From contig CAVZMF010000001.1 in the NCBI GenBank assembly GCA_963776375.1, positions 62,001 to 126,000 on the forward strand: a stretch of DNA of 64,000 bases, in the 5' to 3' direction. Below the pieces are notes generated by a model. That model saw nothing but the letters and a program-made list of their open reading frames with translations, did not search any database and was not told the DNA's origin. The DNA comes from PALSA-612 sp963776375 (GTDB lineage Bacteria; Actinomycetota; Thermoleophilia; Gaiellales; Gaiellaceae). Below, in pieces: positions 1 to 7,235 of the stretch. Every line of letters starts with the position of its first letter. The first letter of the stretch is position 1. The position numbers and the translations under genes are program-made.

Positions 1-738
1 CTTGACGAAGATCGGCTTCTCCCAGTCCGTCAGCTCGCGCAGCTCGTTGATCTTGATCTCCAGATCGTCCGGGCCTGTCCAGTCGGGATGCCGGCAGGCG
101 CTGCGCTGGTCGATTCCCTTCGGCAGCTCCCGCATCTGTGCGACGCGATCGGAGATCTTGTGGCCGAGCAGCATCCCACCCCCGCCGGGCTTCGCCCCCT
201 GGCCGACGACCACCTCGATCGCGTCAGCCTGGCGCAGATGGTCGGGGTCGACCCCGTACCGGGAGGGGAGGATCTGGTAGACGAGCGTGCGCGAGTGCTC
301 GCGCTCCTCCGGTGTCATGCCGCCGTCACCGGTCGTCGTCGACGTGCCGACCTCGCTCGCGCCCCGGCCCAGCGCCTCCTTCGCCGGCGCGGACAGGGCG
401 CCGAAGCTCATGCCGGCGATCGTGACTGGGATCTTCAGCTCGAGCGGCCGGCGCGCGAAGCGCGTCCCGAGCACGACCTCCGTTCCGCAACGCTCGCGGT
501 AGCCCTCGAGCGGATACCGCGAGATGCTCGCTCCCAGCAAGAGCAGGTCGTCGAAGTGCGGCATGCGGCGCTTGGCGCCGAAGCCGCGGATGTCATAGAT
601 GCCTTCGCGCGCGGCGCGCTGGATCTCGGCAATCACGTTCCGGTCGAAGAGGGCGGATTCCCGGAGGCCAGGCCGCCATCCCTGCTCGCGGGCGACCTCG
701 GGTGCGGCCGTCGCCTCGTCGCTTCGCTCGGCGCTCAT
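1..738 (-). CDS. glxD: FMN-binding glutamate synthase domain protein (GlxD/MgsC type), 3' end outside window
   Basis: The first 246 residues of a protein resembling the FMN/central domain of the glutamate synthase large subunit encoded as a separate gene. Visible hallmarks are IYDIRGFGAKR near residue 46, the barrel-entry stretch KIPVTIAGMSFGALS near residue 106, and GDGGMTPEER and GGGGMLLGHK further on. It should combine with the amidotransferase and GXGXG proteins encoded upstream to make glutamate (or N-methylglutamate). The start ATG at 738 overlaps the stop of the preceding gene by one base (TGATG), so translation is probably coupled. The frame runs open to the window edge, so the Fe-S cysteines expected further on cannot be checked. 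Confidence 0.88.
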   Translation of the reverse strand, partial: MSAERSDEATAAPEVAREQGWRPGLRESALFDRNVIAEIQRAAREGIYDIRGFGAKRRMPHFDDLLLLGASISRYPLEGYRERCGTEVVLGTRFARRPLELKIPVTIAGMSFGALSAPAKEALGRGASEVGTSTTTGDGGMTPEEREHSRTLVYQILPSRYGVDPDHLRQADAIEVVVGQGAKPGGGGMLLGHKISDRVAQMRELPKGIDQRSACRHPDWTGPDDLEIKINELRELTDWEKPIFVK

Positions 739-1460
739 CAGTACAGGTCCGCGTGGTCGACCTTGAAGTTGTAGAGCTGGCGCGCGGAGCCGTAGCGGCG
801 GAACTCGGACGGGTCGACGCCGTCGATCCCCGCCCGCTCGAGCAGTGCGCGCACCTGAGCCTCGTGTTCCGGGCGCAACTCCTTCTCGATGCAGTCCGCA
901 CCGAGCCCCGCCGCCGCGCCGCGGACGTACAGCCGTGCCTCGTAGATCGAGTCGCCGAGCGCCTCTCCGGCGTCGCCGCAGACAACGAGGCAACCCGTCT
1001 GCGCCATGAAGGCGCCCATGTGGCCGATCGAGCCGCGGACGACGATGTCGATGCCCTTCATCGAGATCCCGCAGCGCGCGGCGGCATCACCATGGATTAC
1101 GAGCAGTCCGCCCCGGCCGGTGGCGCCGGCAGACTGGCTTGCCCCGCCTTCGACGACAACAGTGCCCGACATCATGTTCTCCGCCAGGCCCGTGCCCGCG
1201 TTGCCGCGGACGTGGACACTCGCCAGCTTGTTCATGCCGGCGCAGTAGTAGCCGACGTGACCTGCGATCTCGACCTCGATCGCGGCATCGAGGCCGCAGG
1301 CGATCGCGTGCGCGCCGTTCGGGTTGAGCACACGCCATCGCCGCGGCCCGGATCTGCCGCCGGCGAGGTCGTGAAGTCGCTGGTTCAGCTCACGAAGCGT
1401 CGTCACTGCGAGATCGACGACCTCGACCGCGACCGCCTCTTCCGTTCCAGCCGCCGCCAT
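738..1460 (-). CDS. glxC: GXGXG-domain protein, glutamate synthase C-terminal-domain homologue (GlxC/MgsB type)
   Basis: A 240-residue protein made almost entirely of the right-handed beta-helix (GXGXG) domain that ends the large subunit of conventional glutamate synthase. Repeating turns such as ASVHVRGNAGTGLAENM, GTVVVEGGASQSAG, DIVVRGSIGHMGAFM and GCLVVCGDAGEALGDS carry the Gly spacing. Its likely role is structural, holding the amidotransferase and FMN subunits together. I chose ATG 1460 because its TGATG overlap with the preceding stop matches the junction to the next gene; the frame stays open upstream to 1511 but that would overlap the preceding gene by 52 bases. It lies third in the four-gene minus-strand run. 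Confidence 0.85.
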   Translation of the reverse strand: MAAAGTEEAVAVEVVDLAVTTLRELNQRLHDLAGGRSGPRRWRVLNPNGAHAIACGLDAAIEVEIAGHVGYYCAGMNKLASVHVRGNAGTGLAENMMSGTVVVEGGASQSAGATGRGGLLVIHGDAAARCGISMKGIDIVVRGSIGHMGAFMAQTGCLVVCGDAGEALGDSIYEARLYVRGAAAGLGADCIEKELRPEHEAQVRALLERAGIDGVDPSEFRRYGSARQLYNFKVDHADLY

Positions 1461-2366
1461 CAGACCGGGGCCAGCTCCCATGCGTACACCACCGCCGGCT
1501 CGGGCTCCCACATCCGGGCCTCAGCCGCACCCGGCAGCACGGCGATCGCGCGCCACTCGGAGGCCATCGCCACCCACTCCTCCGTCTCGGCCATCACCGC
1601 CGGCTTGCACGCGATCGGATCCCGCAGAACGGCAAAGCCGTTCGCGGTTCCGACCAGAAAGGTGTAGAAGCCGTCAAGAGCCTCAAGGCAGTCCTCCAGC
1701 GCCTGCTCGAGCACGGCGCCCTCCCGCAGCCGCCACGTCAAGAAGCCGGCCGCCACCTCAGTATCGTTCTCCGTCTTGAACTCGATCCCCTCACGACGCA
1801 ATTCCTCCCGGAGCCGGTTGTGGTTGGAGAGCGAGCCGTTGTGGACAAGGCAGAGGTCCAGTCCGGTCGAGAAGGGATGCGATCCTTCGGTGGTCACCCG
1901 GCTCTCCGTCGCCATCCGGGTATGGCCGAGTGCGTGTGTTCCTCGGACATCGGCTAGGCCGAATCGTGCTACGAACTCCTCGGGACGTCCCGTCTCCTTG
2001 AAGATCTCGATCACCTTGCCGGCACTCATGACGCGAAGATGCGGGCGAGCAGTCTCGAGCCATGCCTCGACATCCCCTGCATCCGCCTCGACGACTACGA
2101 CCGCGTGGCTCGCGCGAACCGCCGGCTCTCGGCGAGGCCCCGAACGTCGCCCGGATGTCCTCACCGAGCGCAGCCCAGTCCTCTTCGGGATCGGCAGAGA
2201 AGAGCGTCAGCTTGCACGACCCGCTGGGAGCCGGGTCGCGGTAAACCGCGACACCCGAGCTGTCCGGGCCACGATCTCCGAGCTGCGTGAGCATCGCCGC
2301 TAGATGCCTACCGAGCTGCGCCTCGACCTCGGACGACTTCGCAAACAGGCCGACGATGCCGCACAT
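1460..2366 (-). CDS. glxB: Class II glutamine amidotransferase (GlxB/MgsA type), interrupted by one frameshift
   Basis: About 300 residues in two frames. The first frame starts MCGIVGLFAK, giving the N-terminal nucleophile Cys2 of class II amidotransferases, with GDRGPDSSG following. Near position 2141 (a CCCC run on the plus strand) the frame must drop one base to continue into the second part, which has LADVRGTHALGHTRMATES, HPFSTGLDLCLVHNGSLSNH and FKTENDTEVA, all typical of the family. It would release ammonia from glutamine for the FMN protein. One extra base is the simplest explanation, so this is either a sequencing error or a recent knock-out. It ends by one-base overlap with the GXGXG gene. 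Confidence 0.8.
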
Positions 2367-2417
2367 GGGCCCTAACTCTACGCCCCCTCCCGGTGAAGAA
2401 GGGCTTCGCTCTGTACG

Positions 2418-3791
2418 CTAGAAGCGGGTCAGGTACTCCTTGACCTCCCAGGGTGTGACCTGCTCGTGGTACCGGCGCCACTCGTCGCGCTTGACGCGGA
2501 CGAAGTAGTCGACATAGTCCTCGCCCCGACCTGAGCCCAGAGCGTTGCGAAGCACATCGTCACGCTCCAGCTCACGGGTCGCGTCGAGCAGGTTCGCCGG
2601 TAGCACCTCGATCCCGCGTCTCGCGAGCTCCTCGACACCGACGTCGTACATGTTTCCCGTGTTCGGCTCGCCCGGGTCGAGCTTGTTCTCGATGCCGTCG
2701 AGCCCGGCGGCGAGCACGGCAGCGGCTGCCAGATAGGGATTGCACGACCCGTCGATGGTGCGGTCCTCGATCCGGCCCGGTCCGGGGATGCGCAGCATTT
2801 GCGTTCGGTTGTTGTATCCGTAGCTCACGAAGACGGGCGACCAGGCGGCACCGCTGGCGGTGTTCCCACCGACCTTCAGCCGCTTGTACGAATTGACCGT
2901 GGGGGCGGTGATGGCGATGTAGGCCTTCGCGTGCTTCTTGAGCCCACCGATGAAATGGTAGGCGAGCTCGGACAAACCCTGCCCGCGCGGGTCGCCTTCA
3001 TCCAGGAACAGGTTCGCGTCTCCGTTCCAGAGCGACATGTGGAAGTGACAGCCGCTTCCCGTCAGATGGCTGAACGGCTTGGGCATGAACGTCGCCAGCA
3101 GGCCGCGCTGTTGCGCGAGCGTGTGGACCATGTAGCGGAAGAAGATCGCCCGATCGCAACTCGTCAGCGCGTCCGCATAGGCGAAGTTCTGCTCGAACTG
3201 TCCGTTCGCGTCCTCGTGGTCGTTCGCGTAGTTGCCCCAGCCGAGCTCGTTGACGTACCTCGAGACCGTCGTCAAGAACTCGTAGTTGCGAGTCAGCCCC
3301 TTGAGGTCGTAACAGGGCTTCTCGAGCGTGTCGAGCTGATCGGCCACCTCGATCCCGCCGTTCTCGGTCGATCGCAGGAGGAAGTACTCGAGCTCGACCC
3401 CGATCATGAACTCGAATCCTCCCCTGCGGGCCTTCTCTACCTGCCGGCGCAGGATCGTGCGCGGATCGTACGGCCACTCGTCCCCCTCCACGTACACGTC
3501 GCAGGCAAACCGCGCGAGGTTCCGCTCCCAGGGCACAAGCGTGAAGCTCCGCAGATCGGGGATCGCGGCGATGTCGGGATCGCTCGGCAGCTGCCCGAGC
3601 TCGCCGGCGGCGAACCCGGCGAACCCTGCGCCCTCGCTCACCAGGGCTTCTAGATTCGCTGCGGGGACGAGCTTGGCGCTCGGCCGGGCGTACAGGTCCA
3701 CGAACTGCGCGAAGTAGAACTCGACCCCACGCTCCTCCGAAAGCCGGCGGATCTCCTCCAGGCTCGGCGCCACTCCCGCCGCAATCGCCAT
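2418..3791 (-). CDS. glnT: Type III glutamine synthetase-like protein (GlnT / gamma-glutamylmethylamide synthetase family)
   Basis: A full-length 457-residue ATP-dependent amide ligase of the glutamine synthetase fold. Metal and substrate motifs are visible: GVELEYFLL near residue 130, NGQFEQNF near 198, GSGCHFHMSLW near 247, NSYKRLKVGG near 300 and RIEDRTIDGSCNPYLAAAA near 341. The family includes rhizobial GlnT and the methylotroph GmaS, which joins methylamine to glutamate; sequence alone does not separate the two. It is first in a run with the split glutamate synthase, 51 bases ahead of the amidotransferase, which is the gene partnership seen in both GlnT-Glx and GmaS-Mgs clusters. Housekeeping GlnA is unlikely given this context. 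Confidence 0.85.
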   Translation of the reverse strand: MAIAAGVAPSLEEIRRLSEERGVEFYFAQFVDLYARPSAKLVPAANLEALVSEGAGFAGFAAGELGQLPSDPDIAAIPDLRSFTLVPWERNLARFACDVYVEGDEWPYDPRTILRRQVEKARRGGFEFMIGVELEYFLLRSTENGGIEVADQLDTLEKPCYDLKGLTRNYEFLTTVSRYVNELGWGNYANDHEDANGQFEQNFAYADALTSCDRAIFFRYMVHTLAQQRGLLATFMPKPFSHLTGSGCHFHMSLWNGDANLFLDEGDPRGQGLSELAYHFIGGLKKHAKAYIAITAPTVNSYKRLKVGGNTASGAAWSPVFVSYGYNNRTQMLRIPGPGRIEDRTIDGSCNPYLAAAAVLAAGLDGIENKLDPGEPNTGNMYDVGVEELARRGIEVLPANLLDATRELERDDVLRNALGSGRGEDYVDYFVRVKRDEWRRYHEQVTPWEVKEYLTRF

Positions 3792-4050
3792 CGCTGCCTC
3801 CTCTCGAGGTTCGGGGGAGGGACGATAACGCTCCGTCGGCCGCGACTAGGCGAGCTTCGCCGCCCAAACGCGGCCGAGGCATTGACCATCCCAGCGTCAG
3901 CAAGCAACGAATAGTTGCCCGCGGCCCAGATGCGCGGCGTCAGTGGCCTTGTCCGAGGTCAGTTGTGGGACCGCGGTGAGCCGGGTGTGGCGAAATCGCG
4001 TCCGCTTCGCGCGGATGGCGCTCGCGGCCCCAGCGTGCCTGACGGGAGCG

Positions 4051-4566
4051 CTACCAGCGGCCTCGGTGCACGACCTCGTCGAACGGTCGCCGATTGAGCC
4101 GCTTGAGCGGCCGGAGCGGCCCGTCGGCCGGGTAGCCAAGCGAGAGGAGGTAGGCGAGGAAGTGGTCCTCAGGGAAGCCGAGGATCTTCCGAGCGAGCTC
4201 CTGATCCTGCACGGACGAATGGCACGTGCCGATCCCGAGGTCGGCCGCGGCGAGCATCATCAGCATCGTCGCGTGACCAAGGTCGTACTGCAGGAGCCCG
4301 GCCCAGCGATCGTCCGGAGGATTCGGTGCGACGATCGCGATCGCAGCCGCGGCGCCGCCGACGTGCCACGCGCCCTGCCAGACCCCGGTCAGGTCGCGGA
4401 GCTGATCGCGGTCGGTCACCAGCACGAAGTCCCACGGCTGCCAGTTCTTCGCCGACGGCGCCAGCCGGCCCGCCTCGAGGATCCTCGCCAAGTCCTCCTC
4501 GCTGACCGGCCTGGGCGAGAACTCCCGCACATTGCGACGCGACCTCAGCGCCTCCCAGGTCTCCAC
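4051..4566 (-). CDS. Nitroreductase-family flavoprotein
   Basis: A 171-residue FMN enzyme of the nitroreductase fold. The N-terminus METWEALRSRRNVREFSPRPV (read without the full run) has the usual SRRxxRxF phosphate-binding signature, followed by LEAGRLAPSAKNWQPW and later AAADLGIGTCHSS and LSLGYPA. Members reduce nitro compounds, quinones or flavins with NAD(P)H, and the physiological substrate cannot be told here. Start is GTG at 4566. It sits alone between the synthetase cluster and the antitoxin remnant locus, all on the minus strand, with a 259-base gap before the next gene downstream. Confidence 0.85.
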   Translation of the reverse strand: METWEALRSRRNVREFSPRPVSEEDLARILEAGRLAPSAKNWQPWDFVLVTDRDQLRDLTGVWQGAWHVGGAAAAIAIVAPNPPDDRWAGLLQYDLGHATMLMMLAAADLGIGTCHSSVQDQELARKILGFPEDHFLAYLLSLGYPADGPLRPLKRLNRRPFDEVVHRGRW

Positions 4567-4570
4567 GCCG

Positions 4571-4681
4571 TCACCTTACGACGAACGCGCACGCCTTGCA
4601 CGTTGCCCTAAACGAAGCCCCGCGGTCTCCAGGCTCGTCTCGAACCGGCTTCACCGATGCCGACGAGTCGGCATAGAACAG
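4571..4681 (-). pseudogene. VapC-like PIN toxin N-terminal remnant
   Basis: Immediately downstream of the antitoxin stop, one frame reads LFYADSSASVKPVRDEPGD, which closely resembles the start of VapC PIN-domain toxins (YADSSALVKL followed by EPE) including the first catalytic Asp. There is no start codon at the expected place (CTG), the likeness ends after about 20 residues, and the frame stops at 4571 just before the nitroreductase gene. The remaining PIN domain is absent, so the toxin is dead. This is inferred from a short motif and its position. Confidence 0.5.
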
Positions 4682-4688
4682 TGTCTCG

Positions 4689-4958
4689 TCAGCTCTCGCG
4701 GCGGATCTCGTCCAGAGCCCGGCTAAGCGCGTACGGATCGCCCGCGAGCCGGAGAGGCTTCGGAAAACCTCTGCGGCGAGGCCGGGAAACACGCCCTTCG
4801 AGGATCAGGGGATCAAGCTCCGCGCCCACCGCGGGTGGACCTAACTCGGCGACGGGGCGATTTCCGTCAGTGACGATAAACCGTTCGCCGCGCCCTACCC
4901 GGCGCAAGTAGCGACTCAGGTTCTGGCGAAGCTCGCCAATCCCAACCGTGTTCTTCAT
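4689..4958 (-). CDS. Phd/YefM-family antitoxin, orphaned
   Basis: An 89-residue protein beginning MKNTVGIGELRQNLSRYLRRV with VGRGERFIVTDGNRPVAEL, the standard Phd/YefM DNA-binding fold that tethers an antitoxin to its own promoter. The C-terminal half (from residue 45) is the variable toxin-binding tail. In intact modules the toxin gene follows directly; here only a stub of a VapC-like protein remains. It may persist as a relic, as a defence against related toxins, or as a regulator. Start ATG 4956-4958 is clear. Confidence 0.8.
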   Translation of the reverse strand: MKNTVGIGELRQNLSRYLRRVGRGERFIVTDGNRPVAELGPPAVGAELDPLILEGRVSRPRRRGFPKPLRLAGDPYALSRALDEIRRES

Positions 4959-5154
4959 GTGAATAGAAGTAGCAATGGATCGCTAGACGACCGGGGCGCT
5001 GAGGGACTACCGATCCGAACATGGCCGCTGCTGCCGAGGCGACGATGCCAGAACGACTCGTCCACCGGGGCACGGTTTCCACGCTTGTGCTGCGGCATCT
5101 ACGAGCAGGAGTCATGTCGCGAGTCGGTCGAGTCGCGGGAGCCTGTCAGGGGAG

Positions 5155-5844
5155 TTACGAGTGCGCGTGGTGCTGGTCTCCGGTCTTGGTGCGCAGGTGG
5201 GCGATGCACAGCCCGGGTTCGACGAAGGCGTCGAGCCGCTCGATCTCGAGGGAGCTTCGCAGTTCGGCGAGTGCGCCTGCGATCAAGCCCCGGTGGACGC
5301 TGCAGACAATGCCGGGATCGGTCTCGGCGAGTTCGCGGAATGGGCAGCGGCGCATCCGGATCTGACGTTCGGCTGCCTCGGGGCGGAACCCCTGCTGGTC
5401 GAGGAGGTCGACGATCTCCTGTGTCGCCCGGGCGTCGCTCGTGCGCAGGTGTGGGGGTGGGCTGTTGACGAGGTAGTGCCCCCAGGCTCGTCCTGCCTCC
5501 TCGGCGCGGCTCGCGCCGTCCTCGATGCTCGAGAACGTGCCGGTCAGGATCGCTGCAAGCAGCCGGTAGTTCTCGGGCTCGGCGGCGTCGGCGTCCTCGC
5601 TGATCGTGTAGACGATCCGCGGTCGGCCCGGGGTGGTCCGGTCGCCGGCGTGTGAGGTGATGATTGCGGCGTCGGCGAGGATGCCGAGGTGCCAGCGGAT
5701 CGTGTTCGGGTGGAGCCCGAGCCGCCGGGCGAGCTCGTGGGCGTCGAGCCCGTCCGAGTCCGCGCGCAGCTCCTCCACGATCGCGACACGCCGCGGGTCG
5801 GCGAGCGCGCGGTGAACGCTCGTTGGTGAATCGTTGGCACCCAT
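5155..5844 (-). CDS. Winged-helix regulator with conserved cysteines, divergent from the nar genes
   Basis: A 229-residue regulator. Residues 10-75 form an ArsR/SufR-like winged helix (HRALADPRRVAIVEEL, ELARRLGLHPNTIRWHLGIL). The C-terminal half has cysteines in RRCPFRELAE, PGIVCSVHRGL and EPGLCIAHL; the first two are separated by 13 residues, recalling the cysteine array that holds a 4Fe-4S cluster in SufR-like proteins. I infer a redox, oxygen or NO-sensing role. It faces narK across about 165 bases, so control of nitrate respiration is the natural hypothesis. An 8-bp inverted repeat sits four bases upstream of its ATG, consistent with autoregulation. Confidence 0.75.
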   Translation of the reverse strand: MGANDSPTSVHRALADPRRVAIVEELRADSDGLDAHELARRLGLHPNTIRWHLGILADAAIITSHAGDRTTPGRPRIVYTISEDADAAEPENYRLLAAILTGTFSSIEDGASRAEEAGRAWGHYLVNSPPPHLRTSDARATQEIVDLLDQQGFRPEAAERQIRMRRCPFRELAETDPGIVCSVHRGLIAGALAELRSSLEIERLDAFVEPGLCIAHLRTKTGDQHHAHS

Positions 5845-5847
5845 CTG

Positions 5848-5873
5848 CTTTTCCCAAGCCCTTTCGGGAAAAG
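5848..5873. promoter_or_regulatory. Inverted repeat in the regulator-narK intergenic region, candidate operator
   Basis: CTTTTCCC at 5848-5855 is the exact complement of GGGAAAAG at 5866-5873, separated by 10 bases. It lies 4 bases upstream of the regulator start and about 135 bases upstream of narK. A-T rich arms stand out against the surrounding GC. The spacing fits a dimeric winged-helix protein. Function is inferred from position and symmetry only. Confidence 0.45.
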
Positions 5874-6008
5874 GTCGCCCGATGCGTGCGGACGGGCATC
5901 CGTAGAAGCCCGTGCCAACTGTGTGGCCGAGCCACGATTTCCGCCCGAGACGTTCCTCCTAGATTCCTCGGAAGTACCTCAGAGATCCGCGACGCAGGGA
6001 GCCGACCG

Positions 6009-7235
6009 ATGAGCAGCATGTCTGACACTGGCGGGAAGGGGCGGTTCCGCACGCCCGAGTGGAATCTCGGGGTTGCCACGCTCGCGTTCATGCTGTGTTT
6101 CGCGGCGTGGAGCTTGATCTCGCCGTTCGCGAAGGAATTCAAGAAGAACCTTCATCTCAACTACACGCAGGCGCTGCTTCTGACCGCCGTGCCGGTGGTG
6201 CTCGGGTCTCTTTTGCGGATCCCGGTCGGTTGGATGACGGATCGCAGGGGCGGGCGGTTGATGTTCACCGCATTGCTCGTGTTCTCGGCGTTCCCGGCGG
6301 TGCTGTTCGGCTATGTGCACTCGTACTGGGGACTGATCGGCGTCGGGTTCCTACTCGGCGTCGCCGGCTCGTCGTTCGCGGTCGGCGTCCCGTTCGTCGC
6401 CAACTGGTACTCCAAGGGGCGGCAGGGGTTCTCGGTCGGCATCTACGGGATGGGGAACGTCGGGACGGCGGTCGCGTTCTTCGCCGCGCCGGCGATCGTC
6501 AACAACTGGGGCCGCCCCGCGCTCGGATGGATCACCGCCGGGGTCCTGCTCGGCGGCGCCGCGCTGACGGCAACCACGGCGCACGACGCCCCGACCCGGC
6601 GGCCGCCCTCGCACTACCGTGAGGTGCTGCGCGCCGGCTGGCGGCTGTGGCGGCTCGCGTTCTTCTACTTCATCACCTTCGGCGGCTTCGTGGCGCTGTT
6701 CCTGCTGCTCCCCACACTGCTGCAGGACTGGTTCGGCTACTCGAAGGGCGAGGCGAGCGCACGCGCGGCGGGCTTCGTGATCGCGGCGACGCTCGCGCGG
6801 CCGGTCGGAGGCTGGATCGCCGACCGGGTCGGCGCGTATCCCGTGCTCGTGCTCGTCTTCGCGGGGATCGCGATCGACGCTGCCGTCCTGGCGACGCTCT
6901 CGTCCTCGCCGCGGATCGTGCCGGTGACGATTTCCTGCCTGACGCTCGGCGTCTTCCTCGGGGCCGGCAACGGCGCCGTGTTCAAGCTGGTGCCGGCCGA
7001 GTTCCCCGACAGTGCGGGCGCGGCGGGCGGCATCGTCGGCGCGGCCGGCGGGCTCGGCGGCTTCTTCCCGCCCGTCTTCGTCGGCCTGGTCAAGGACGCG
7101 GAGGGCTCCTACACGTACGGCTTCGTCGGGCTACTCGTGTTCGTGGCCGTCTGCCTGGCGATCGCGGTCTGGCTGCTACGAACCGCGCCGGAGGCCGAAC
7201 TCCGCGGCATGCCGCACGGGTCGGCGCGTGCCTGA
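6009..7235 (+). CDS. narK: Nitrate/nitrite transporter, MFS family (NarK type)
   Basis: A 408-residue protein with about 12 hydrophobic segments. NarK/NNP signatures are readable: GWMTDRRGGR after the second helix (MFS motif A), the nitrate signature-like GVAGSSFAVGVPFVANWY, and a second glycine-rich stretch GAAGGLGGFFPPVF late in the protein. It should move nitrate in and nitrite out across the cytoplasmic membrane. ATG 6009 is chosen because the protein then starts just before the first helix (TPEWNLGVATLAFML); the frame is open further upstream but codes for arginine-rich nonsense. Its stop overlaps the narG GTG start by 8 bases, so the nar genes form one transcriptional unit. Confidence 0.93.
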   Translation: MSSMSDTGGKGRFRTPEWNLGVATLAFMLCFAAWSLISPFAKEFKKNLHLNYTQALLLTAVPVVLGSLLRIPVGWMTDRRGGRLMFTALLVFSAFPAVLFGYVHSYWGLIGVGFLLGVAGSSFAVGVPFVANWYSKGRQGFSVGIYGMGNVGTAVAFFAAPAIVNNWGRPALGWITAGVLLGGAALTATTAHDAPTRRPPSHYREVLRAGWRLWRLAFFYFITFGGFVALFLLLPTLLQDWFGYSKGEASARAAGFVIAATLARPVGGWIADRVGAYPVLVLVFAGIAIDAAVLATLSSSPRIVPVTISCLTLGVFLGAGNGAVFKLVPAEFPDSAGAAGGIVGAAGGLGGFFPPVFVGLVKDAEGSYTYGFVGLLVFVAVCLAIAVWLLRTAPEAELRGMPHGSARA

